DNA from: an uncultured Alphaproteobacteria bacterium
GTDB taxonomy: Bacteria; Pseudomonadota; Alphaproteobacteria; RF32; CAG-239
DNA length: 49,977 nucleotides
Reading direction: 5' to 3'
Assembly (NCBI GenBank): GCA_910584385.1
Contig: CAJUAK010000013.1
Location: 1-49,977, forward strand
A program made the translations under genes and the position numbers. The notes beneath the pieces were generated by a model that made no database searches, was not told the origin of the DNA, and was given only the letters and a program-made list of their open reading frames with translations. Each line of letters begins with the position of its first letter. The stretch's first letter is position 1. This document shows, one piece after another, positions 8,901 to 17,277 of the stretch.

Positions 8901-9646
8901 GCATTAACCCTGCCGATAATATTGCCGTTGGCATCGCGGACATAGCCATCTTCATCAATAATGCCCAAGATTTCGCCATTCGGTCCGATTGCATAGCGGA
9001 CAGCTTTAAAATCTTTTTCGCCTTCCGCCGCTACCGGCGCGGTTTCGCAGAAATTGCAATCTTCTTTGGTTATGGCGTTGCCAATAACCGGAACTTTTAA
9101 CGCTTTGGCATTTTTGGCGCTCAGATTGGCCTCATGCCAGGAAATCACAAAATTATTTTGCACGTTTCCGGCATCCACAGGCTGCCAGCTCATTGTAATA
9201 TGGCAGGTTTCATCTCCGCGGAGCGTTCTGTTTTCGCAACCATTCCTAAAGGTAAAGCCTTCAGCCGGCGGCTCAGCTAAGACAACAGATACAATTTTGA
9301 CTGCAGCCTTGCCGTTTGTGCCCAGGGTCAAAACATTTTTAGCATCCGTTCCAATCACAACCTGTCCTAAAGGAACAGGATCCGGCGTGGCTGTTATCGG
9401 AATTTCCTTATCTTCAACTTCTCCAAAATCAATATTCGGATCCAGAGGATTGACATCACCAAGGTTAATTACGTCATCATTTTGAGTAAAAACAGGCTCT
9501 TCATAATCATCAACAGGCTTGTTGCTTTCAATCAACAGATATAAGCCGAACAAAAAAACCACTAAAGAAGTAATACCAATCGTCAAAATGATACGATTGG
9601 TCTTACGGATATATTTTTCGGAATGGGTTAATGGTTCTTTGCTCAT
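5918..9646 (-). CDS. Membrane-anchored giant repeat protein, probable N-terminal half of a split VirB10/DotG-like subunit
   Basis: 1242 aa. A short cytoplasmic segment precedes one transmembrane helix at about residues 18-40, the topology of VirB10. Residues ~80-195 form an Ig-like domain resembling HYDIN/ASH (choice-of-anchor) modules, with a GTNGKA-type strand turn and two cysteines (NGCENRTLRGDETC). From about residue 215 to the end run ~55 repeats (estimated) of the same 17-aa type as in the next gene, for example DGNIIGRVLPDGTVVD. There is no VirB10 core domain. The start codon overlaps the virB9 stop (ATGA), and only two bases separate its stop from the next start. The anchor plus repeats here and repeats plus VirB10 core next door suggest two parts of one scaffold. 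That is inference; it could instead be a separate tether. Confidence 0.75.
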   Translation of the reverse strand: MSKEPLTHSEKYIRKTNRIILTIGITSLVVFLFGLYLLIESNKPVDDYEEPVFTQNDDVINLGDVNPLDPNIDFGEVEDKEIPITATPDPVPLGQVVIGTDAKNVLTLGTNGKAAVKIVSVVLAEPPAEGFTFRNGCENRTLRGDETCHITMSWQPVDAGNVQNNFVISWHEANLSAKNAKALKVPVIGNAITKEDCNFCETAPVAAEGEKDFKAVRYAIGPNGEILGIIDEDGYVRDANGNIIGRVNANGMIVDKDGNISGVAENRRAVYDKDGNLIGYVLPDGTVVDKDGNIIGRVLPDGTVVDLNGNPIGTAADMGWVYDKDGNIIGRVLPDGTVVDLNGNVIGRLNENGEVVDMDGNVIGYVTKPGRVAVDENGNVLGVVMPDGSVVDKNGQKVGTVDKDGQILGDDVIGKVKPGYRLAYDKDGNVIGYIDENGVVRDFNGNVIGRMLDDGTIVDMDGNIIGYAGEEIDLALDENGRIMGYATKDGNVYDRSGKLIGKVLPDGTIVDLDGNVIGKVAKGMRMAYDKDGNLIGYIDEDGNVRDFSGKIIGKVLPDGTIVDMEGNVIGSAGDRRQLVYDEFGNVIGYIGEDGNVYDFNGKLIGRVDENGRVIGLDGKVIGYLLSNNQIPITPQGTVLGTIKNDGTVEDEQGRLVGRALPSGVVKDPSGAKIVARMVRGGFVVGFGCRQIGYLDKDGKVKQNNNDLGLKVLPNGMILNNEGGYAGEVVPQGNVYDNNCTYLGRVDTQGIVKDSGNRYVGCVNPDGTVLDEKGNTIGAVQKKGVAIDYDGDYIGTVGDGGIVINEAKLPVGCANISGDVFSKNGSYLGKILDKKYAFDLEGNFLNTVNDKALIPIYGERPAKIAANDLVIDEKNNVLGALLNEKQVIANSKGKIIGYFFPDGNVYDVKGAEIGKIRGNGLNFYSRNLGVPQPYGSVVDTAGKVIGAALPNGEIITRFGDRLGRVDAKGRYIDNKGEFKGALVKRGAAIGYDGSYLGHVTSEGRVISLEGDAEGLVTADGQVVSPDNKLLGEVIPAGVMIDILGNYKGRVNSLGDVYDLKGDNITAILPGGSTDVNLSLLIPGAVIDFGGNIIGAVLPDGKVIDKDNVVIGRVLPDGSVISEAGKLIGEVVRGDIVIDAKDKVVGYVNFDGQISGFDGNIIGRTLSSGLAIDANDNIIGKIYKIGAAILGNDGSYKGRLNASGKVLDTGGREIGYLKNNGTFIDLDKKVSGYALQEVAKNRRN
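5945..8990 (-). repeat. ~51-bp coding repeat tract, nearly identical copies at 8030-8990
   Basis: Encodes tandem DGxVxDxxGNxIGxV units. Between about 8030 and 8990 neighbouring copies are so similar in DNA (for example the recurring CCGTCCGGCA and ATTGCCGTC words) that recombination or slippage could change copy number. Copies further 3' (5945-8000) are more diverged, with irregular spacers. Confidence 0.8.
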
Positions 9647-11316
9647 TGCGTCCTTACTACACTACAGAAAATTCCGTCGCGCCCCAATTTGCTGCAAACG
9701 CGGTCGCCTTCTTCCAATGAATTAACCGGCCCCACGCGCAGATGGAACAATTCTTTTCCCTGCCCGTCTGCCGGCGCATCGACAGAAAAGAAAGGCTCAT
9801 ATTTTTTTAAATCCTGCGCATATTTTCCGGAAATATTATCCCAAAGGCTTTCCAGATTTCCAACTTCCCCGTCCGTGCCAAGCTCTATGGAAATATTGGT
9901 ATTGGCATCATTAAACCCGGAACCGTACCCATATTGCTGCAAATACGGATTGCTGCCCGAATTTCCGGAGTTGGATATCCTTTGCATTTTTGAATAATCA
10001 AAAGAAGTATTTCCTACATTCCCTTGGACAACGGGCCCCGAATAGCTCACGCCGACATTAGGGCCGCCGCTGCTGCCGTATTGGGGAACAATTATCTCCG
10101 ACGAGCCGGCCTGAATATCATATTGCGCGGGCATTCCCTGCGGCTGCCACTGGGTGCTGCCAGCCGGCGCGCCATTGCCACTATTATAAGACTGTCCGCC
10201 AGGATAAGGCATTGGCGTTACATTCGAGTTTCCATTGTTTCGTTCAGGCAGCGGAGCCGGCACATCCCATTGCGGAACCATATCGTCATCAGCGTTAATG
10301 GCGTATTCCAAACCGCTTGCATCAGAACGGCGCAGCTTAACGCAGACTAAGCGCTTTCCGTTGCGCAAAACCATATCGCCTACGCCTTCTACGATAATCA
10401 AACGGTTGTTAGGCCCTTTTGTGCGGAATCCGACCGGAACTTCGCCGCGTTCGACAATCATGCTGACAACCGGCCGCTGTATCATATTTAAGGCTTTTTT
10501 ACCCAAATCAATATATGTGAAGATATCATCACGCCATACCCTTTCCGGCGCAATAACAACATCATCCGGGTTAGGAACGTATACTTCCAAGTCAAAGCGA
10601 AACTTTGAAGGATCTAAAGGAATAGACTGAATCCAGTTATCTTTTTGATTGCGTTTCGTATAGGTAGAATCTACAGACTTGCCGCCGGAGCTGGCATTGC
10701 CCCGAACGCCGCCGAAAATATTTGTCGAGCCGCCGGAAACGCCGCCGCTGCCGCTGTTTCCGCCGCTGTCGCCGATAACATCAATATCAATAATCGCATT
10801 GGTCAGACGCTCTGTATTAACGGCCTCGCTGCGGATGTAGAAGACATAACGGTTGCCCGAACGCCCAAAAACGATAATATTGGTATCCACTCCGACATTT
10901 GCGCCTTTTCTCGGATAGAGTAGCAAAGTATTCGGCCCCGAAATCTGCCCGTCAAAAGTTGCGTTATCGCCGATAAAAATATCTTCAATCATTTCCCATT
11001 CCGGAAAATTCAGCAAAGTAATCATGCCTTCGCGGACACGAATCGGCAGAACCAAATCAGGAGACCAATAATAGCGCGAATAGGCCGGACGGCTTTGTCC
11101 TTCACCCAAATTTTGCAAAGGGTCCAACCAGGCTGCCTGCGTCATTCCCAGAGAATTAAACCCAGCATAATTCATGTTCATAGGCGCATAATTGCCCTGC
11201 GCCTGATCAGCGCTCGCATCCATCGCCTGCTGGTCCAATTGCGCGTTTGCAGGAGGAAATGATGCAAAAGCAAAAGCTGCTCCCAAAACAATGACCTTAA
11301 AAATCTGATGGCGCAT
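9643..11316 (-). CDS. virB9: VirB9-like outer-membrane-core protein with C-terminal SPOR domain
   Basis: 557 aa, about twice normal VirB9. Residues 1-25 are a signal peptide (ANA-Q). The VirB9 N-domain (~75-175) shows the YxW..D...P.RV start, FPEWEMIEDIFIGD and a TNIIVFGRSGNRYVFYIR strand pair. A Gly/Ser linker follows, then the VirB9 C-domain (~235-340: RVWRDDIFTYIDL, PVGFRTKGPNNRLIIVEGVG, LRNGKRLVCVKL), which contacts VirB7 and VirB10. After a disordered Gly/Asn/Gln/Pro region, residues ~485-557 match a SPOR fold (ELFHLRVGPVNS, then DRVCSKLGRDGIFCSVV). SPOR domains bind denuded septal peptidoglycan, so the complex may be tied to the wall or division site. The stop overlaps the next start by 4 nt. 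Confidence 0.88.
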   Translation of the reverse strand: MRHQIFKVIVLGAAFAFASFPPANAQLDQQAMDASADQAQGNYAPMNMNYAGFNSLGMTQAAWLDPLQNLGEGQSRPAYSRYYWSPDLVLPIRVREGMITLLNFPEWEMIEDIFIGDNATFDGQISGPNTLLLYPRKGANVGVDTNIIVFGRSGNRYVFYIRSEAVNTERLTNAIIDIDVIGDSGGNSGSGGVSGGSTNIFGGVRGNASSGGKSVDSTYTKRNQKDNWIQSIPLDPSKFRFDLEVYVPNPDDVVIAPERVWRDDIFTYIDLGKKALNMIQRPVVSMIVERGEVPVGFRTKGPNNRLIIVEGVGDMVLRNGKRLVCVKLRRSDASGLEYAINADDDMVPQWDVPAPLPERNNGNSNVTPMPYPGGQSYNSGNGAPAGSTQWQPQGMPAQYDIQAGSSEIIVPQYGSSGGPNVGVSYSGPVVQGNVGNTSFDYSKMQRISNSGNSGSNPYLQQYGYGSGFNDANTNISIELGTDGEVGNLESLWDNISGKYAQDLKKYEPFFSVDAPADGQGKELFHLRVGPVNSLEEGDRVCSKLGRDGIFCSVVRTQ

Positions 11317-11330
11317 CTGATAAACTCCCG

Positions 11331-12062
11331 CTATTCCGTTTTGTTATATGTTAATGAATATCTGGTAACCGTAAAGCCGACCGGATTTTTCAGCCGATCA
11401 CCATATTTAACCGTCTTGCGGCGATAAGCCACGCGCAAAGAAGCCGTCCAAAGGTTAACCTCCGGCGTTGCAGATTCCGGATACATATCCCGGCTTTCAT
11501 ACTCAACCTGCCACAATCCCTGACTCAGCTCATTTACCGATAAAATTTTAATTTCCCGCATCAACCCGCGGTTTTTGATTATGCTTAACGCCTTTTGTGC
11601 CGTCTTATCAATAAATTCGGCATATACCGCAGAGGAAGACATTTCCTGTATCGGGCCGCCTGGCATCCAGCGGGCTTCCATTTCCGGGACATCCCGCACA
11701 AAAGAGCTGCGAAGCAGAACATATTCACGGATAAAAACTTCCGTTACCGCCCTCTGGTTCTGGAGCCCTCCGACAAAAGGCTGAATATTATAAACCTGTT
11801 CTGAGCGGTTTTGGAAAGTAAGCAAAAAAGGCTCGACCCGAAACAAAGGCATGACCTGGTAAATTGCGAGCAGCAAAACAATATTGCAGCAAATGCTCAA
11901 CGCCGTAATCACAGCGAAAGCGCGCGCCGTCCACAGATAACGCTTTTCTCCGGAATTTGCGACAAAAACATCGTTATTATTCTGTCTGGGACGCGGCGGA
12001 GCAGACACACGCCCGCCTATCATTTTCCGTGCAGTACTGTTTCCCTCAAGCTCGTTTACCAT
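11331..12062 (-). CDS. virB8: VirB8-like inner-membrane T4SS subunit (second paralogue)
   Basis: 243 aa. A cytoplasmic N-terminus (~50 aa), one transmembrane helix (about 55-78) and a periplasmic NTF2-like VirB8 domain. Diagnostic stretches are FRVEPFLLTF after the helix, the REYVLLRSSF helix, WMPGGP, and the final NPVGFTVTRYS strand. VirB8 is an assembly factor linking VirB9/VirB10 to the inner-membrane complex. A TTG lies directly before the chosen ATG; the ATG is preferred because AAGGA is seven bases upstream. It shares these landmarks with the gene at 12372-13124 but is otherwise divergent, so the two probably form a hetero-oligomer or do different jobs, as in Rickettsiales. Confidence 0.88.
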   Translation of the reverse strand: MVNELEGNSTARKMIGGRVSAPPRPRQNNNDVFVANSGEKRYLWTARAFAVITALSICCNIVLLLAIYQVMPLFRVEPFLLTFQNRSEQVYNIQPFVGGLQNQRAVTEVFIREYVLLRSSFVRDVPEMEARWMPGGPIQEMSSSAVYAEFIDKTAQKALSIIKNRGLMREIKILSVNELSQGLWQVEYESRDMYPESATPEVNLWTASLRVAYRRKTVKYGDRLKNPVGFTVTRYSLTYNKTE

Positions 12063-12072
12063 CAAAACATCC

Positions 12073-12261
12073 TTAAATTACAGCAACGAACCAATCAGGC
12101 AAATCCTGCGGCAAATCCAACTGGAGACAAGCGCATGGCGAAAGTTTCAACTCATCGCTCCCTTTACCAATCCCCACAGGTTCTGGCTCATAATATGAAC
12201 CAAAACAACCGGCAAGCAAAAATATTGCCAGTATTATCAACAGCTTATTGATTTTCTTCAT
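12073..12261 (-). CDS. virB7: Small VirB7-like lipoprotein
   Basis: 62 aa with a lipoprotein signal (hydrophobic LLIILAIFLLAGC; lipobox LAGC at ~16-19). The mature part is ~44 residues with two further cysteines (CAC) and a C-terminal hydrophobic segment (PDWFVAVI). VirB7 lipoproteins of this size stabilise VirB9 in the outer membrane. The position between the two virB8 genes and just before virB9 matches canonical order. AGAGGA precedes the start. Sequence identity to VirB7 cannot be judged at this length; the call rests on size, lipobox and position. Confidence 0.75.
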   Translation of the reverse strand: MKKINKLLIILAIFLLAGCFGSYYEPEPVGIGKGSDELKLSPCACLQLDLPQDLPDWFVAVI

Positions 12262-12371
12262 AAGATATATCCTCTAAAAAAGCCTTTAATACTATTTTAG
12301 TATGAATTAAAATTATACTTATTTGGTTTAAAAGTCTAATATCAAGGTTAATCTATCAACAACAAAGAAAA

Positions 12372-13124
12372 TCAGAATGTTTCCACTTCCGTTTGCGAAT
12401 ATCGCGCCGCAGTAAAACCAAGAGGATTAATCAGCCGCCGTCCATAAAATGCACGTTCTCTTAAAAAGTATGGCGTTATGGAAGCCGTCCAGGTGCGGGT
12501 ACGCAAAATTGTGCTGCGGCGCGTTCCCTGCTCGCTTTCATAGAGGTCATAGGTTGCAAAATCCACCCTCCAAACCGGACTTCTTTTTCCGCCTTGGCGC
12601 CCGACCGAAGTAATTTCCACTTCCCGAACCAAAGACGATTTGAAAATATTTCCCCAATTGCTTTGAACATATTGCCAAAAAACCTCGTAGACTTCAGGAG
12701 AAGACAAATAGTCGACGATGCCGCCGGGCAGCCAGCGGGTACGCATTTCCATCGGGTCATTGATAATCGTGTTTCGGTAGATGACATATTGGCGGATAAA
12801 CATCTCCATGAGCTTGTCCTTAGATGCCATGTCCTGAGAAATCGGCTCTTCGCGGACAATTCCGTCAGATGTATCCTGCCTTATCAGCAAAAAGGGCTCG
12901 ACCGTTACTTGAGGCGCCAATTTAAATAACGCCAGACCGGAAGCCATCATTAACATCAGCGAAAAGGCGGCAAAAACGATGAACAACCGGGAAAGCCACA
13001 TATAATATTTGAGCTTCCAGCCTTCCGCCTCCTTGTCTAAAACTTCGATAAACTCCGGGTGCTCGGCTTCACCGCTGCCAATCGCCAAAATTTTATTTGT
13101 TTCAAGCTGGTTAGAATTGTCCAT
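12372..13124 (-). CDS. virB8: VirB8-like inner-membrane T4SS subunit (first paralogue)
   Basis: 250 aa. A cytoplasmic N-terminus, one transmembrane helix (~42-70) and a VirB8/NTF2-like periplasmic domain: VTVEPFLLIR, MFIRQYVIYRNTI, RWLPGGIVDYL, then a strand-rich half ending NPLGFTAARYS. These landmarks align with the paralogue at 11331-12062. It lies 14 bases downstream of the 1375-aa coiled-coil gene. A 110-base gap separates it from the virB7-like gene; no clear hairpin was seen there. Confidence 0.87.
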   Translation of the reverse strand: MDNSNQLETNKILAIGSGEAEHPEFIEVLDKEAEGWKLKYYMWLSRLFIVFAAFSLMLMMASGLALFKLAPQVTVEPFLLIRQDTSDGIVREEPISQDMASKDKLMEMFIRQYVIYRNTIINDPMEMRTRWLPGGIVDYLSSPEVYEVFWQYVQSNWGNIFKSSLVREVEITSVGRQGGKRSPVWRVDFATYDLYESEQGTRRSTILRTRTWTASITPYFLRERAFYGRRLINPLGFTAARYSQTEVETF

Positions 13125-13138
13125 CTTTATTTTTCTTC

Positions 13139-16100
13139 CTAATAAATTGCAAAATACATATCGGCAACGGCGTCAAGATTTTTCTTGGCAAAATCATCTG
13201 CCGTTTTTCCGTAAGCATCGTCCACGCTGTTATTGGCCTTTGCCGTTTTAATCTGTTCATCAAGGCTTGTATCCGAGCCGACTGTTGCATTGATATTGAC
13301 TAATGCCTCTTTGTCCTTTTTCAGGGCATCCAAAATGTCGTTAAACTTTCGAACACGTTCTTCAACAACTTCATTCCCTGCCGTATTTATTTCCCCTATA
13401 CCGCTGCTGGCTGTATTCATTTTCTGAGAACGGAAATCAAGGAGCTTTGTTCTGGTCAGCTTAAAGTCTTTTTCATTGGCAATGTCATAACTGCTTCCCG
13501 GGTCAAAGCCAAACTTTTGCAGCAATTCTTTCAGCGTTTTATTCGCCTCATCAATCTTTTGGCGCAGCTCATCCACATTTTGGCGGTATTCCTGTTCCAT
13601 TTCGGTTACTTTCAGGAATTCTCCAATCTGATTGACATTATACATCGCCTGTCCATAGATATATTCTTTAATTTTAACTTCGGAGCTTTCATCTTCATTG
13701 CCAAGGGATGCCGAATTGCTTCGGTTAATCGCGTTTTGGAAGGCATTGTTGCTGGTTGCGCGGAATTGCAGATTGTTGTCTCCGTCTGCATCCAAAATCG
13801 TGCCTAATTCGCTGTATGGGCAAAAGATATCATCGTTTGTCGGGGCGGCAATAAATTCATATTCGTCATCCGATTTATAAAACCGATCCCAGGCAAGAGG
13901 GGCAATATTTGCACATTCTTTCAAATCCCGGGGCAAGTTCTTGCCTGATACCTGCAATAACTTCCCTTTATGTCCCGGCGCCAGAATGGTTGCAGTGCCT
14001 TTTACCTTGCAGGGGAATGCCTGCCCTTGGAAAAAGATTGTTTCCGAACAGCCGCTGTTGAGGGCTTTGGCCAAATTAAACTCTTTCTCAACAAAAGGAT
14101 TTTCGCTTAACATCAATTTCCAAATTTCAGGAACCTCTCCGCCATAATTTAAGAAGTCATCCGCAGTAACAGGAAGCGCTTCGTCTTCTTCTGCCGCGTC
14201 AGGCTGGGCGTTATGGCGGTCAACTTCGTCAAAGTAAAAGATTTCGCGCATCGGCGCTAATTTGGCGTAAGGAGCCGCTTTGGGCGCTTTCAAATCCCTT
14301 TCTTTGGGCGGAAGCCCTACAAAATAGGCTTCTTCTTCCGCGGTTGTATCTGCCGGGATAAGCTTTTCATACATATATAATGTTGCAATGGCTCCCGTTG
14401 TTGTATTCCTGACGGTCAACGGCAAAGCCCGCAAATCCCGCATCAGGCGCTGGTGAATTTCCACAACCTTGTCATGCCCTTCGGGGAGATAGAGGTTATC
14501 TCCCATATTTGCCAATTCTTTCTTGGTTTGGGAAATGCGCTCCGCAATCCGGGCATATAAATCGCCCACCGCATTAGCAATCGCTTTATCGGCTATTTCA
14601 CGCGCCGCCTTCGCAGCTTGGTCTGCCAGTTCATCTCCCGTGCTTATTTCATTAACGCTATAATCTTGTTGCGCTTTTTCCTTTTTAGCACGGATTTCGC
14701 TTAAAAACTTGGCCAAGACAGATTTTATGCCGCTGGCTTCCTCTTTTGCCTTTTGATGGGAAACTGCCCGTAAATTAGCTATTTCATTATCTATGCGGTC
14801 TGCTTCTTTTTGCAGATTGTTAATTTTTTGCTCTCTCTTGCTTATCTCTTCCCTTATGCCGTCTAAGCTGATTGTTCCGTCATTTAAACCATCCATCAGC
14901 TGCAAATATATCCTGTTGTCTTCCGCAGCAAAGGCCAGCGTCTCAATAAACTTCAGATTAAACGACAGCGGAATGTCTTCTTCCGCATTTTCATCCTCTT
15001 GCCCGCCTTCCGGCTCTTGAGCGTTTGCGCCTTCTGGATTTTCAGCCTTTTTTTCATGTATATATTGGTAAGAATAATCCTCAATCGCCGGCAGTTCATA
15101 GCTATTTCCCGTTTCCGGGATATTTTGCGGAACCGTTTCGACAGGCGTATCCTGCACCGCTTCTTCCTTTTTGAAAGCATCTAAAGGATTAACGATTGCG
15201 CTTTCTTCTTTTTCTACGGCCAAACCTTTGGACACCGTACTTGAGGAAGCGCCAATCCAGTTGGCAAATTCATCAGCGTGCACATTTTTATACTTTGCTT
15301 TTGCCGCTTTGGTTTCCTGCTCGTCCTGCCAATCGGCTATGGCGTTTCTGGCTTGCTGGATATATGCGGAAGGCTCATCCATCTGAGCAAGCAAATCTGC
15401 CTTTTGCGCTTTTAAGAGGCTGACTTTTGCATCTATGGAAGATTTTCGCGCCGCAGTTGCGCTTTTAAGCTTTTGCTGGCTTTCTGCATTGGCTTTTTCA
15501 ACTTCCTTGTCAAGCGCGCTTAACTTTTGCCCTTTTTCCTTCAAAATTTTTGCAGCATCGGGATTTGTGCTGTTCATCAGCATTTGCCTGATTTGCTCCG
15601 CATCAACTTCCAGATATTTTTCAATATTTTCATATTTGCCATTTAAATATTGGTTATAAAAGCTTTTGATATCATTCCAGATTGGGAAAGGCTTGGTCGG
15701 CGTTCCCCATTTTTCAGGCGCAGCAGCGAGCACCTTCGCCGCATTCGCCCCGACCTCCCAAGCAATTTTTCCGGTCAGGCGCGCTTCTTTTTCAATATTT
15801 TCCTGTTTGCTCTGCGCCGTGGAGGTTACAGAAGACATGCTTAGCATTTTATCTGCCGCGGCTATGTCGTCTTCAACATTGCCGCCATTTTTTGCCATTT
15901 CAAAATCGACATCCGGCGTGATGACGCTGTCCGCATCCACAGGGGAAAGGCGCGCCGCCTTTGCAAGGTCATAAGCTGCTTTTGCCCAACCGGAAATTCC
16001 TTTGCGCAAATCATAATTCGCATAAAAGTCGCCTAAGCGCCCGCCGCTCCAAACCTGTTCCGGATTTGAAAAATGGCGCCCTAAGTAGCTGATGGCGTAA

Positions 16101-17266
16101 TCATCCGCCGTTTTGACCTGTTTTAATATTTTTTTATGCATGGCGACCATATCCTGGTAGCCTTTAATGCTGTCCTTATAGCCCTTTAGCGAAACAACGG
16201 CATTATGCGCTTCCAGAGCATCATTTAAAGCGGTGGATACCGGCTCAAGCTTATTGAGCTCTTGCATTTTATCGGCATTTTTAGCAAAGGGATGCAGTTC
16301 TTGTGTTTTTACCGTATTAAAGCTTATGCCTGAAGCGCTGGCAAAACTGTCTGCAATGCTTTTTATCGGCTTATAGGCCTGAACTTCGCCGTTTTCCTCA
16401 ACCTCGGCTTGCGCAAAAGCAAGCGTCTGGTTCCCACGCACTGCATGTGAGGCAAAACGCATGTTTGACAAAGCTTCAAAATTAAAACTTTGCGGTTTTC
16501 CCGCTTTTTTATCTTTTCCGCGGTACACCGGCTGCAACTGATTGTTTACAAGGGCGTTTGCCGCAACAAATTGCGCACGCATCGCAACGACTTTATGCAT
16601 AATAACCAAAAGGCTGTCCATGGTTTCAAGCGCCTGGGAATTTTTTTGAATAGCCGAATTATCATCTGCAGAACCTTCTTCATCTGTCAGCGTTTTTTTT
16701 GCCTCATCCAGCTGCATTTGGATATTGTTTAAATCGCTCTCCAAAACCTGCACACTATTATAAATTTCCAGCAGCGTGTCTTCATAAAACTTTTCGCCAT
16801 ATTCTTTATAGGCTTTGTTTTCATCGTTTCCTTCAAGGATTTTTGTCATATATTCTGCAGAAGTCTTGTCAACTTTTGATTCATCAAAAGGAAGGGTTAG
16901 AAAGAGTTCATAAAAGCCTTTTTTAATCGATGCCGGATTTTCCACTTTGATTTGCGCGCAAGTATCCTGAATGCTTAGCCCATTCGGGTCAGCAGGAATC
17001 TTCCCTTCAAAAATTGACAAGAAGTCCGAACAACAGGATTTATAAGCGTTTTTTACTTCTTTTTCTATCTCGGCTTTAAGCGATTGGGCATTATTCAGCG
17101 TTTTCATTCCGGATTTTAACACGGCACCGGCTTCGGACGGACCATCCGCAATCGGAACGCTTTTTGACGGATTCATCAGGTCAAAAAGGAAAAAGGCTTT
17201 CGCCGTGCTACAGCAGACGGCAAGTGTCAGAAAGGTGATAACGGCTGTCATTATTTTTTTTATCAT
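13139..17266 (-). CDS. Very long exported coiled-coil protein, function unknown
   Basis: 1375 aa. A signal peptide (residues ~1-24) is followed by an essentially all-helical, Lys/Glu/Ala-rich chain. No further membrane segment is evident, so despite sitting in the virB6 position it is not VirB6. Cysteines cluster near the N-terminus (SCCSDF, DTCAQI) and in a more globular part near residues ~1050-1170 (GCSETIFFQGQAFPCKVKG and two more Cys), suggesting a disulphide-stabilised domain. Low-complexity Glu/Pro segments occur around residue 700. The start has AAGGAGAGGG immediately upstream, overlapping the previous stop. A periplasmic or surface structural subunit, tip protein or secreted substrate of the T4SS are all possible. 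I recognise no family. Confidence 0.7.
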   Translation of the reverse strand: MIKKIMTAVITFLTLAVCCSTAKAFFLFDLMNPSKSVPIADGPSEAGAVLKSGMKTLNNAQSLKAEIEKEVKNAYKSCCSDFLSIFEGKIPADPNGLSIQDTCAQIKVENPASIKKGFYELFLTLPFDESKVDKTSAEYMTKILEGNDENKAYKEYGEKFYEDTLLEIYNSVQVLESDLNNIQMQLDEAKKTLTDEEGSADDNSAIQKNSQALETMDSLLVIMHKVVAMRAQFVAANALVNNQLQPVYRGKDKKAGKPQSFNFEALSNMRFASHAVRGNQTLAFAQAEVEENGEVQAYKPIKSIADSFASASGISFNTVKTQELHPFAKNADKMQELNKLEPVSTALNDALEAHNAVVSLKGYKDSIKGYQDMVAMHKKILKQVKTADDYAISYLGRHFSNPEQVWSGGRLGDFYANYDLRKGISGWAKAAYDLAKAARLSPVDADSVITPDVDFEMAKNGGNVEDDIAAADKMLSMSSVTSTAQSKQENIEKEARLTGKIAWEVGANAAKVLAAAPEKWGTPTKPFPIWNDIKSFYNQYLNGKYENIEKYLEVDAEQIRQMLMNSTNPDAAKILKEKGQKLSALDKEVEKANAESQQKLKSATAARKSSIDAKVSLLKAQKADLLAQMDEPSAYIQQARNAIADWQDEQETKAAKAKYKNVHADEFANWIGASSSTVSKGLAVEKEESAIVNPLDAFKKEEAVQDTPVETVPQNIPETGNSYELPAIEDYSYQYIHEKKAENPEGANAQEPEGGQEDENAEEDIPLSFNLKFIETLAFAAEDNRIYLQLMDGLNDGTISLDGIREEISKREQKINNLQKEADRIDNEIANLRAVSHQKAKEEASGIKSVLAKFLSEIRAKKEKAQQDYSVNEISTGDELADQAAKAAREIADKAIANAVGDLYARIAERISQTKKELANMGDNLYLPEGHDKVVEIHQRLMRDLRALPLTVRNTTTGAIATLYMYEKLIPADTTAEEEAYFVGLPPKERDLKAPKAAPYAKLAPMREIFYFDEVDRHNAQPDAAEEDEALPVTADDFLNYGGEVPEIWKLMLSENPFVEKEFNLAKALNSGCSETIFFQGQAFPCKVKGTATILAPGHKGKLLQVSGKNLPRDLKECANIAPLAWDRFYKSDDEYEFIAAPTNDDIFCPYSELGTILDADGDNNLQFRATSNNAFQNAINRSNSASLGNEDESSEVKIKEYIYGQAMYNVNQIGEFLKVTEMEQEYRQNVDELRQKIDEANKTLKELLQKFGFDPGSSYDIANEKDFKLTRTKLLDFRSQKMNTASSGIGEINTAGNEVVEERVRKFNDILDALKKDKEALVNINATVGSDTSLDEQIKTAKANNSVDDAYGKTADDFAKKNLDAVADMYFAIY

Positions 17267-17277
17267 TTTCCCTCTCC

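Noticed and set aside
13139..17266. The 1375-aa protein as VirB6
   Set aside because: It occupies the right place but shows no transmembrane helices beyond the signal peptide.
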